Part shown: one piece after another, positions 31,942-40,703 of the stretch
Position numbering within the stretch: the stretch's first letter is position 1
Layout of the letters: the number at the start of each line of letters is the position of its first letter
Source of the DNA: Flavobacteriaceae bacterium
Lineage (GTDB): Bacteria; Bacteroidota; Bacteroidia; Flavobacteriales; Flavobacteriaceae
DNA length: 64,000 nucleotides
Assembly (NCBI GenBank): GCA_021647985.1
Contig: JAKITQ010000001.1
Coordinates: 62,001-126,000 of the forward strand
Reading direction: 5' to 3'
Notes under the pieces: model-generated
The model's input: only the letters and a program-made list of their open reading frames with translations
Told to the model about the DNA's origin: nothing
Databases searched by the model: none
Position numbers and translations under genes: made by a program

Positions 31942-33156
31942 TTATTCTATCCAAAATTCAGGTATTTCACTTGATCCTAATTGCGTACAATCACCACAAG
32001 CTTTTGGTACAGTTTTATAAGGGCCTTCTTTTCTGCCCGGATTCAAATTATCTTCTAAAAATTTAACTCTTCCTTCTCGAATTGAATGTAATAATACTGT
32101 ATTACCTCCATCGTTATAAAAAGGTGGGCTAGTTACTCGACAATCTATAAAATAAGGAGGAAGGTCTTCGTTAGGAAAAAAGTCTGTATAATTAAAAAAA
32201 ATTCTTTTTTCAGAAACGGAAGTCATTTCAAAAAAACCTAAAACCATTTCACTTTTATTATCAACGGAAAAAATATTACTATTGATAAACCCAGGTTGAA
32301 TTTGAGCAAACAAACTACTTGATCCAGACAATTGATTCAAAATATCATAATAAGTATAAGCTTCTAAAGATTGTACATATTGTTTTACTAAAATACTATA
32401 TCTACTTGATATAATTGCATCATCTGCAGATATGCTTCTCACTATAAATTCGGATACTCTATCTTCACTTAAATCTGTTGTTGATATTTGAATAATACTA
32501 TTGGATATAACAGAATTATAGCATATTCTTTCATCTCTAGACCTTGGACCAAAACCGGGTGCCGCCAAATCATTTCCTTCATCATCTTGTAAAACAACAA
32601 AATCCAGATTTGTCCAATTTGGTGCTATAATTTTATAGGTCTCCTCATATACATATCGGTAATAATTAGAATTTCTATTAGTATCATAACTTTCAATCTT
32701 AATATGCATAACTTCATTGCCAAAATTATTGGTATCTCGTGTGGCATATAGGTTATCAATTTGAGTTTCGTTGGTTAATTGTATATTGGCCGTGACATAT
32801 TTTTTACTGTCGCTTGTGGTTATAATCAGTTGGTAATCCGTATTTATAACTGCTTTAAATTTAATGTTTGAGGTATAAACACCAGGTTCACCTTCCGTAA
32901 AAAGGTAATTATTACCTGCATTGTCTACAATATTAACAACAGCATTAGATTCTAATTTTGGCCCTTCCTCCTCAAATTTAAAAGTTCGTGTTAAAAAAAT
33001 TTCGTGATATTTGAACGCATTGGTGATACTTGCTTCAACAACTAAGGCATCTACAAATACTAATTGCTCATCTATATCAAAAGGCTCAGTACATTTTGAT
33101 GTTATCAAACCAATTGTAAATAAAAAAATTATATATAATATTTTATTTTTTTTCAT
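31942..33156 (-). CDS. DUF4249-family lipoprotein
   Basis: Lipobox ITSKCTEPFDIDE; tandem paralogue of 33163..34380; downstream of TonB receptor. Confidence 0.8.
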   Translation of the reverse strand: MKKNKILYIIFLFTIGLITSKCTEPFDIDEQLVFVDALVVEASITNAFKYHEIFLTRTFKFEEEGPKLESNAVVNIVDNAGNNYLFTEGEPGVYTSNIKFKAVINTDYQLIITTSDSKKYVTANIQLTNETQIDNLYATRDTNNFGNEVMHIKIESYDTNRNSNYYRYVYEETYKIIAPNWTNLDFVVLQDDEGNDLAAPGFGPRSRDERICYNSVISNSIIQISTTDLSEDRVSEFIVRSISADDAIISSRYSILVKQYVQSLEAYTYYDILNQLSGSSSLFAQIQPGFINSNIFSVDNKSEMVLGFFEMTSVSEKRIFFNYTDFFPNEDLPPYFIDCRVTSPPFYNDGGNTVLLHSIREGRVKFLEDNLNPGRKEGPYKTVPKACGDCTQLGSSEIPEFWIE

Positions 33157-33162
33157 AGGTGT

Positions 33163-34380
33163 TTAATCAATCCAAAATTCGGGTTTTTCACTTGTTCCTA
33201 GCGCTGTACAATGACCACAAGCTGTTGGTACCACTAAAAAAGGTCCTTCATTGACAGGAGCATTTATATTTTCTTCCCAATAAACAACTTGTTCTTCCTG
33301 AATCGCTTCTATCAAAGGAAACCGTGGTGGTGCACCTTTTACAAGTACAGGAGCTATCTCTTCGCAATCTACAAAGTACTGAGGGAAGGTCGCACTTGGA
33401 AAAAAATCTGTATAATTAAAAAATAATCTTTTTTCTGATACAGACGTTAATTCAAAAAACCCCAAAACCTTTTCATTTTTGTTATCTAAAGCATATATGT
33501 TACTGTTGATAAAACCTGGCTGAATTTGTGAAAATAAACTGGAAGAACCAGACAATTGGTTGAGTATATTATAATAAGTATATGCCTCTAATGATTGCAC
33601 ATATTGCTTAACTAAAATACTGTATCTGTGTGAAATAATAGCATCATCAATTGGAATATTTCTAACTGAAAATTTAGAAACCCTATCTTCTGCAAGGTCT
33701 GTAGTAGAAATTTGAGTGATTGCATTAGACAAAACTGTATTGTAACAAACCTTTTCATCATTAGACCTTGGAACCAATCCTGGCAAGGGTAGTATATTGC
33801 CATCATCATTGGTTAAAATAATAAAATCCTGATTAACCCAATTTGGAGCAACAATTTTATACGTTTCTTCGTATTCGTAGCGATAATAATTTGAATTGCG
33901 ATTTGCGTCGTAACTATCAACAAAAACAGACATGACTTCAGAGCCTATACTATTAGTTTCACGTGAGGCATAAAGGTTGTCTATTTGCGTTGTATTTGAT
34001 AATTGTTTGTTAGTAGTAGCATATTCTTTACCATCATTTAAAGTGATAAATAATTGATAATCAACATTTGAAACAGCTTCAAATTTTGTGGTAGAAAAAT
34101 ACACGCCAGGATCATTTTCAGTGAATATATAGGTGTTATTAGCACTATCAATAATATTTACGCTGGCGTTAGATTCTGCTTTTGGGCCCTCATCTTCAAA
34201 ACGAAAAGTTCTGCTTAGTATTATTTTTTGATATTTATACTCGTTGGTAATACTTGCTTCAATAACAATAACATCTTCAAAAGATAATTGGTCATCAATA
34301 TCAATAAGTTCCGTACAACTAAATACAAATACGCTTAGTAGAGAAATGAATATAATGTAAATTGTTTTAAAAATGTTCAT
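33163..34380 (-). CDS. DUF4249-family lipoprotein
   Basis: Lipobox FVFSCTELIDIDD; strong similarity along its length to 31942..33156. Confidence 0.8.
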   Translation of the reverse strand: MNIFKTIYIIFISLLSVFVFSCTELIDIDDQLSFEDVIVIEASITNEYKYQKIILSRTFRFEDEGPKAESNASVNIIDSANNTYIFTENDPGVYFSTTKFEAVSNVDYQLFITLNDGKEYATTNKQLSNTTQIDNLYASRETNSIGSEVMSVFVDSYDANRNSNYYRYEYEETYKIVAPNWVNQDFIILTNDDGNILPLPGLVPRSNDEKVCYNTVLSNAITQISTTDLAEDRVSKFSVRNIPIDDAIISHRYSILVKQYVQSLEAYTYYNILNQLSGSSSLFSQIQPGFINSNIYALDNKNEKVLGFFELTSVSEKRLFFNYTDFFPSATFPQYFVDCEEIAPVLVKGAPPRFPLIEAIQEEQVVYWEENINAPVNEGPFLVVPTACGHCTALGTSEKPEFWID

Positions 34381-34402
34381 AGTTTTTTGTTATAAAAAAA
34401 TA

Positions 34403-37156
34403 TTAAAATCTAAAGTTGTAAGTTATTGTTGGTACAGGTACAGCAAAAATAGAACTTTGATAAGCTTTTATTTCTCCATTTTCTGTTACAAAGAAAACTG
34501 AAAATGGGTTGTTTCTTCCTAAGACATTGTATACAGATATATTCCAAAAACTATGTGCTAATTTTTTAATTTTATGATTACCTTCAATATTAATTCCGAG
34601 ATCTAAACGATAATAATCAGGTATTCTAAATTCATTTCTATTGCTATAAAAAACATATTGCGAATTGTTAAACACATAATTACCAACAGGGAAGGTAACT
34701 GGCCGCCCTGTTTGGTAAATAAAATTCATTGAAAAACTATAGCGTTTGGTTAATTTATAATTTGCCACTATACTAAAGTCATGCGGCTTGTCAAAGTTAG
34801 AAGGAAAAAAATCACCATTATTAACACGTTCTACATCAAATTCACTATCTAATTTAATTAAAGACCGTGAATATGTATAACCTATCCATCCATTAAGTTT
34901 TCCTTTATTCTTTTTAATTAATAACTCAACACCATAAGCCTTGCCTTCTCCCTGTAAAACTTCTGTTTCAATTCTTTCATTTAATAATAAATCGGATCCT
35001 ACTTTATAATCTAAAATATTATCAGATAATTTATAGTAACCCTCTAAACTTAATTCATAAACGTTTCCGTCTATATTTTTAAATAAGCCAAGAGAAAATT
35101 GCTTGGCTTGTTGTGGTTTGATATTTGAATCTGATAATTTCCAAGTATCCATTGGTGTTGCAGTGGTATTGGTTGTTAATGAATGAATAAATTGATAATT
35201 ATTATTATAACTAGCTTTAACAGAAAAGCTTGGAGTAAAAGAATAGCGGGCAGAAACTCTTACTTCTGGACCTCCATAAGTTTCAACAACTTCATTATTG
35301 CCATAAGATTTCGTATCAGTCAATGTGGCATCATTCTTTGGTAAACCATCAATATAAATATTTTGGGTAGTCTCTCCAAGAAATGCATAGAAAGAATAGC
35401 GAAACCCTAAACTAACAGAGAAATTCTCGCTAACATCAAAATTATCAGAAATAAATATTGCTGATTCTAAGGCTTTTTCACCTTGAATATTTGTAGGTGT
35501 GACTATTGATTCACTTCCAATAGGCGTAATGTTTCCTGGGGTGTTATTATACAATTTACTCGACAATCCGTAATTAAAAGAATGCTGATCATTGAGTTTA
35601 TAATTCATTATTAATTTAGCTTCTGTTTCTTGAACTTTATAATTAAGATCAAAATTTCTATTTGCATTACTATCAAATTCTATATTAAAATCATAATTAC
35701 TATTTGCTATGATTAAACTTCCTCTGTTTTTTTCATTAAATATATGGTTCCACTTCAATGAAAAAAGAGTATTGCTGTAACTGAAAGTAGAGTCAGATGA
35801 AACACTAAATACATCTTTGCTGTAATACCCTGTTGTTTCGATATTATTTTTTTCATTTATTTGATGATTGTATTTGGCAATAATGTCATAAAATGATGCC
35901 TCACTATTTTGTAATGATTCTTCATCTAGTCGTTTTAATATCCAATCAGAATATGTTGCTCTACCACCAATTATTAAGGATGCTTTTTCTTGAACTACTG
36001 GAATTTCTAAAGTTAAATTACTGGTTACTGGCCCTACAGCTCCCTCGCCTGAAAATTTTTCTTTGTTTCCAATTTTTGTGTTTATTTCAAATACCGAAGA
36101 AAGTCTACCACCGTATTCTGCAGGAATACTTCCTTTGTAAATATTCAAATCTCCTGTGGTATATGGGTTTAACGCCGAAAATATTCCGAAAAAATGTGTT
36201 GGATTATAAATAACAGCATTATCTAAAAGCATTAAATTTTGATCAGCATTTCCGCCCCTTACGTTAAAACCTGATGTTCCTTCTCCTGCTGTTGAAATAC
36301 CAGGTAAGGTTGTAGCAACTTTTAAAACATCTCTTTCACCCAATACCAAAGGAATGTTCTTTATATCTTTAACTTGAATTTGTGTGATTCCGGTAATTGC
36401 TTCTTTAACGTTTTTGTCTTTATCTGCATCGATAATCACTTCATCAAGAAGCTCCAAATTTTCAGCTAGTTTAAAGTTGTAAACGCCATCGCTATAAATA
36501 ATAATTCTTTTTTTTAGGTTTTCAATACCTAAAGATTTGATTTCAATATTATTAATACCGCTAGGTATTTTGATAGAGTAGAAGCCATCAATATCAGATA
36601 CTGCATTGATGTTTTTATCCGGAACCGAGAGAACAAGGTTAGGTATCGGTTCTCCTGTAACATTATTTTTTACATACCCTGATAAGCTATATGTTTTTTT
36701 CTTTAAGCTTTTATTTTCTTTACCAATACGAATGGTTTCAACACTTGATTTTTTTGTAGAAGCCTTTACAGCATAAAAAACTGGATTGGGACTATCTTTT
36801 ACAATATCATCCTCTTTATTTAAATTAAAAAAACCTTTAGGTAAGCTATCGTATATTAAATTATTTAGCGTTAATATTATTTTATTATCTTCTGATATAT
36901 AAAAATTGATAACAGTATCGTTAAAAATATCGTTTAAGATTACACGTAAAGAAATATTCGAATAAACACCAGATACAGGCTTGTCATCTAGCCATTCTTC
37001 TACAAAATAAAATGTATAATTCGTTTTGCTTTCTATTTGTTTTAAAACATCAATTTTAAGTATTTCATTAAACTTAATGGTAATCTTATCTTCTTTTTTT
37101 TGACTGTGAACCAGTTGGATACTTAAAGAGAGAAGTATAAACAGTAGTTTTTTCAT
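34403..37156 (-). CDS. TonB-dependent receptor with N-terminal STN-like and carboxypeptidase-regulatory domains
   Basis: STN-like N-terminus; LSGYVKNNVTGEPIPNLVLSVPDKNINAVSDIDGFYSIKIP; plug GFNVRGGNADQNLMLLDNAVIYNPTHFFGIFSALNP; C-terminal barrel ending TYNFRF. Confidence 0.93.
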   Translation of the reverse strand: MKKLLFILLSLSIQLVHSQKKEDKITIKFNEILKIDVLKQIESKTNYTFYFVEEWLDDKPVSGVYSNISLRVILNDIFNDTVINFYISEDNKIILTLNNLIYDSLPKGFFNLNKEDDIVKDSPNPVFYAVKASTKKSSVETIRIGKENKSLKKKTYSLSGYVKNNVTGEPIPNLVLSVPDKNINAVSDIDGFYSIKIPSGINNIEIKSLGIENLKKRIIIYSDGVYNFKLAENLELLDEVIIDADKDKNVKEAITGITQIQVKDIKNIPLVLGERDVLKVATTLPGISTAGEGTSGFNVRGGNADQNLMLLDNAVIYNPTHFFGIFSALNPYTTGDLNIYKGSIPAEYGGRLSSVFEINTKIGNKEKFSGEGAVGPVTSNLTLEIPVVQEKASLIIGGRATYSDWILKRLDEESLQNSEASFYDIIAKYNHQINEKNNIETTGYYSKDVFSVSSDSTFSYSNTLFSLKWNHIFNEKNRGSLIIANSNYDFNIEFDSNANRNFDLNYKVQETEAKLIMNYKLNDQHSFNYGLSSKLYNNTPGNITPIGSESIVTPTNIQGEKALESAIFISDNFDVSENFSVSLGFRYSFYAFLGETTQNIYIDGLPKNDATLTDTKSYGNNEVVETYGGPEVRVSARYSFTPSFSVKASYNNNYQFIHSLTTNTTATPMDTWKLSDSNIKPQQAKQFSLGLFKNIDGNVYELSLEGYYKLSDNILDYKVGSDLLLNERIETEVLQGEGKAYGVELLIKKNKGKLNGWIGYTYSRSLIKLDSEFDVERVNNGDFFPSNFDKPHDFSIVANYKLTKRYSFSMNFIYQTGRPVTFPVGNYVFNNSQYVFYSNRNEFRIPDYYRLDLGINIEGNHKIKKLAHSFWNISVYNVLGRNNPFSVFFVTENGEIKAYQSSIFAVPVPTITYNFRF

Positions 37157-37176
37157 TAGTTGGTTTTTTTAAGGTT

Positions 37177-37905
37177 TTAACTACTTATTTGTTTGCTTAA
37201 TTGAATCAGAAACATTTCATAATTTGATTTTAATAAAAGTCTATTTTTTTTATAAAAGCTGTTGATTGTTTTTTTATGATTTGGAAATAACTTTGTTAAA
37301 TCTGATTTTGAATCAATCAAATAATAACTTCTTTCATTGTAGATATAAAAAGTGTCTTTATTTTTGAATTCACTAAATATTATTTTTTTTTCATAATGTT
37401 TAATTCTAAATTTTGAATGTTTTTTATAAATAATTAGATCAGCAGCACGATACGAAATTTGGTAAAAACCTTGGATTAAAGTTGAAGAATTATGCACCTC
37501 ATGCTCAAAAAGATTCACGAATTTTTTATTGTTTAAAGTAAAACTTTCTACAAATTCATTTATTAATTGAAAGATACTATTCCCAGATTTGGTTTGAAGA
37601 TTTATTAGAACCTGATCCTCATAAAGGTCATATTTTAATTCAATATTATAATAAGTCTGATTTTTATAAACAATTTTCCCTTTGATAAAATTTGGGCTTT
37701 GATAAAATTTATGTTTTCCGTTTTTTACTCGATAAAGCTCTTTATAACGGATACCGTTATATAAGTCAGTGTTTTCAATTCCTACCTGATTATCAAACCA
37801 GTTATAGTAGTTTTCTTGACTCACATTTTGTTGACCATGCAATGTCAAAGAAGTGGCAAACAAAAAAAATACTATTATAATAGGACTAAGGTGCTTGTAA
37901 TTCAA
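37177..37905 (-). CDS. Hypothetical secreted protein
   Basis: Signal peptide ...ATSLTLHGQQ; upstream of and co-oriented with the TonB receptor. Confidence 0.55.
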   Translation of the reverse strand: MNYKHLSPIIIVFFLFATSLTLHGQQNVSQENYYNWFDNQVGIENTDLYNGIRYKELYRVKNGKHKFYQSPNFIKGKIVYKNQTYYNIELKYDLYEDQVLINLQTKSGNSIFQLINEFVESFTLNNKKFVNLFEHEVHNSSTLIQGFYQISYRAADLIIYKKHSKFRIKHYEKKIIFSEFKNKDTFYIYNERSYYLIDSKSDLTKLFPNHKKTINSFYKKNRLLLKSNYEMFLIQLSKQISS

Positions 37906-38004
37906 TAGTTCAAATTTTTTAGTTAAAAGGAAGACGAATATAGAACAAACACTTTACTAAAAAAAATGAAAAATTAAATAAGCTAAATATTATCATTGTC
38001 GTCC

Positions 38005-38036
38005 GACAAAAGACAAAAGACAAAAGACAAAAGACC
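38005..38036. repeat. Short tandem repeat, 7-mer (ACAAAAG) about 4 copies
   Basis: GACAAAAGACAAAAGACAAAAGACAAAAGAC in the intergenic region. Confidence 0.9.
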
Positions 38037-38124
38037 GCTTCGCTTTAAGACACAAGACGTAAGGCTTGATTGTAACTTCCACAAAAACAGAAGTTTAATT
38101 TTTTTTTTTAGTAATTTAAAAAAA

Positions 38125-39066
38125 CTAGATGTTATTTTTTTTAGCCATTTGTTTTTCTTTGTTTTTGTCTTGCAGTTTCAATAAGCTTGTATTTAACTCA
38201 AAACCTAGAAGTAAAATAATAGAATTTAACCAAATAAATAACATAATAACCAAGATGGTTCCAATTGAACCATACAATTGGTTGTATTGGGCAAATTTTT
38301 CAATGTAAATTTGAAATATTTTAAAATTGATAATAAAAAGAAGAATAGTGAAAATAGTTCCTGGAGAAAAAAATGAAGTTTTCTTTCCTTCTCGGGTACC
38401 AAAATAATACAGTAGTGAAATAGCAACAAATACCATCAATAATAAAATGGTACCTTGAATAATTCCTATCCAAAATGAAACATCACCAACAATACCTTGC
38501 CGGCTTAAAGAATTAATAAAGAATTCTAAAAAAATAATCACACCAACCGTTAATAATAATAAAAAGGCCAAAACTAGCGACATGATTAAAGAGACAATAT
38601 ATTGTCTCATTACGGTACGGGTTTCAATATTGTGATAGGTAAATTCAAAACCACTTAAAATCGCATTAACCCCATTGGTCATTAAAAATATAGAAAGAAT
38701 AAAACCAAAGGAAAGTAACTCTCCATATTTATTGTTTGCAATATCATTAAGTACATAAGAAACCGCATCACTCGATTCTTTCGAGGGCATTACTTTAAAA
38801 ATAAATGACATGAAATCATCTTGAAACCCGTCTATGGGCACAAACGGAATTAGCGTAAGTACAAAAAGAGCGAAAGGAAACAGGGCGATAAAGAAACTAA
38901 ATGCGATACTACCGGCACGAGAGGTTAAGGCTCCTTTAATAATTCCAGAAATATACATTTCAAGTAAATTAAAAAGGTTCATACCTTCCAAACCAGGTAT
39001 TTTAATACTTTGAAAAAACCTTATAAACCATTTTATAAAAGGTATTTTAAGTAATCTAACTTGCAT
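38125..39066 (-). CDS. YihY/BrkB-family inner membrane protein
   Basis: Polytopic; GSIAFSFFIALFPFALFVLTLIPF and GTREGKKTSFFSPGTIFTILLFIINFKIFQIYIEKFAQYNQLYGSIGTILVIMLFIWLNSIILLLGFELN. Confidence 0.9.
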   Translation of the reverse strand: MQVRLLKIPFIKWFIRFFQSIKIPGLEGMNLFNLLEMYISGIIKGALTSRAGSIAFSFFIALFPFALFVLTLIPFVPIDGFQDDFMSFIFKVMPSKESSDAVSYVLNDIANNKYGELLSFGFILSIFLMTNGVNAILSGFEFTYHNIETRTVMRQYIVSLIMSLVLAFLLLLTVGVIIFLEFFINSLSRQGIVGDVSFWIGIIQGTILLLMVFVAISLLYYFGTREGKKTSFFSPGTIFTILLFIINFKIFQIYIEKFAQYNQLYGSIGTILVIMLFIWLNSIILLLGFELNTSLLKLQDKNKEKQMAKKNNI

Positions 39067-39245
39067 ATTTATTTTTAAAAATATTTAGTGCTTGGTCGAA
39101 AATAGGCGTATTTCACAAACCAATCTATTTTTGAGTGATTTTTTATTTTTATTAATTTTTAGATGCCGTAGTATCAAAAACTTAAGAAAGATGGAAAAGC
39201 GCCAAAAAGAAATGGTTTTAATTTTGATCTATTTCCGACCAGGCA

Positions 39246-39767
39246 CTATTTAGCATCAAATTGATCTTTCCATTTTCCTTGAACCTTTAAAACTTGTTCA
39301 ATAACATCTCTTACACAACCATTACCACCTTTTTTTTGAGAAATATAATTCGATATATTTTGTATTTCAGGTACGGCATCTTTTGGGCAGGCTGCCAACC
39401 CAGCCACTTGCATTACCGGATAATCTGGTATGTCATCACCCATATACAATACATTTTCTTTATCTATTTCATAACTATCTATAAATTCTTCGAAGGGTTC
39501 TAGTTTATTATGTGCACCTAAATAAATATCTGTAATACCCAAACCCTGTAAACGTGATTTTACGGCAGCATTTGTTCCACCTGATATGATACAAACCTTG
39601 TAGCCCATATCTACAGCCGTTTTTAAAGCATAGCCATCTTTTACGTTCATCTTTCTAATAAGTTCACCATTAGGGAAAATGGTTACCGTTCCGTCAGTTA
39701 ATACACCATCAACATCAAAAATAAAGGTGTTAATTTGTGGCATTAGTTCTTTATAACTTTTTTCCAT
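39246..39767 (-). CDS. KdsC-like HAD phosphatase (KDO-8-phosphate phosphatase type)
   Basis: FIFDVDGVLTDGTV, GYALKTAVDMGYKVCIISGG, YMGDDIPDYPVMQVAGLAACPKDA. Confidence 0.9.
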   Translation of the reverse strand: MEKSYKELMPQINTFIFDVDGVLTDGTVTIFPNGELIRKMNVKDGYALKTAVDMGYKVCIISGGTNAAVKSRLQGLGITDIYLGAHNKLEPFEEFIDSYEIDKENVLYMGDDIPDYPVMQVAGLAACPKDAVPEIQNISNYISQKKGGNGCVRDVIEQVLKVQGKWKDQFDAK

Positions 39768-39855
39768 GGTATATTTTTGTTTTTATGGATCAAAATATTT
39801 GATGCGTTAAAAATACTTAATCAAATGTAAAAAATTAATTGAATACAGTTAAGTA

Positions 39856-40647
39856 TCAATTATTATTAATAATTGATTCCGTAATTATATTGTAAATTTC
39901 TTTTTGTTCACCAGAAACTTGCTCTAAATGTTTTTTAATAATACTTTGATCGTTTCTTTTTGCTGGACCTGTTTGTGCTTGTTTTGGATCAATGTTTTGT
40001 ATTTTTTCAGCAGTTTCCTTAATTAAAGGTTTTAATATGTCAAATGAAATATTGTGCTCATCACAAATATCTTTGGCAATTTTAAACATATGATTACTAA
40101 AATTATTGGCAAATACTGCTGCAACATGAAGTTTTTCTCTTTGAAAAGAATCAATTTCATAAACATAATTACTTATTGATTTAGCAAAGCGTTCTAACAA
40201 ATCAAAATCTTTTTTATGCGCAACTTCAATATTAATTGCCACGGATTTGAAATCGACGGTTTGTTCTTTAGAAAAAGTTTGTAAAGGGTAAAAGACGCCT
40301 TTGTTATTCTCACATTGTAAAGCACTTAATGGCAAACTACCTGATGTATGCAATACCAAACCTTGTGTAAGGTTTAATTGTTTTGACAAAGATGTAACTG
40401 CATCATCATTAATTGCAATAATATAAATATCAGCAATTTTCAATTCGTTTAAGTCATCCGTTTTGGGTATATCAAGTTCAAAATATGCATCATTTTTATT
40501 ATTGCGCCTGTAATGTTGCACAAAATTAATATTAGAAGATAATTTAAAGGCTTTTGCCAAATGATAAGCTACATTGCCAGCGCCTAGTAAAACTACTTTA
40601 ATCATAAAGCGAAGATAAGAAATACCAACTTTAAAATAAAATTGCAA
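39856..40647 (-). CDS. Rossmann-like and DUF2520 domain protein
   Basis: MIKVVLLGAGNVAYHLAKAF; LHTSGSLPLSAL; AAVFANNFSNHMFKIAKDIC. Likely start at the internal Met of MIKVVLL. Confidence 0.85.
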   Translation of the reverse strand: MQFYFKVGISYLRFMIKVVLLGAGNVAYHLAKAFKLSSNINFVQHYRRNNKNDAYFELDIPKTDDLNELKIADIYIIAINDDAVTSLSKQLNLTQGLVLHTSGSLPLSALQCENNKGVFYPLQTFSKEQTVDFKSVAINIEVAHKKDFDLLERFAKSISNYVYEIDSFQREKLHVAAVFANNFSNHMFKIAKDICDEHNISFDILKPLIKETAEKIQNIDPKQAQTGPAKRNDQSIIKKHLEQVSGEQKEIYNIITESIINNN

Positions 40648-40661
40648 ACCATATTTTATAA

Positions 40662-40690
40662 AAAAAGAGGTAATTAAAATACCTCTTTTT
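40662..40690. terminator. Rho-independent terminator-like hairpin
   Basis: AAAAAGAGGTA-attaaaa-TACCTCTTTTT downstream of ppdK. Confidence 0.65.
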
Positions 40691-40703
40691 TCTTTGACCC
40701 CAT

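Noticed and set aside
38005-38036. Possible CRISPR-like array (repeated AAAAGAC)
   Set aside because: 7-bp contiguous tandem units with no spacers and no cas genes; simple sequence repeat. No CRISPR array was seen anywhere in the window.
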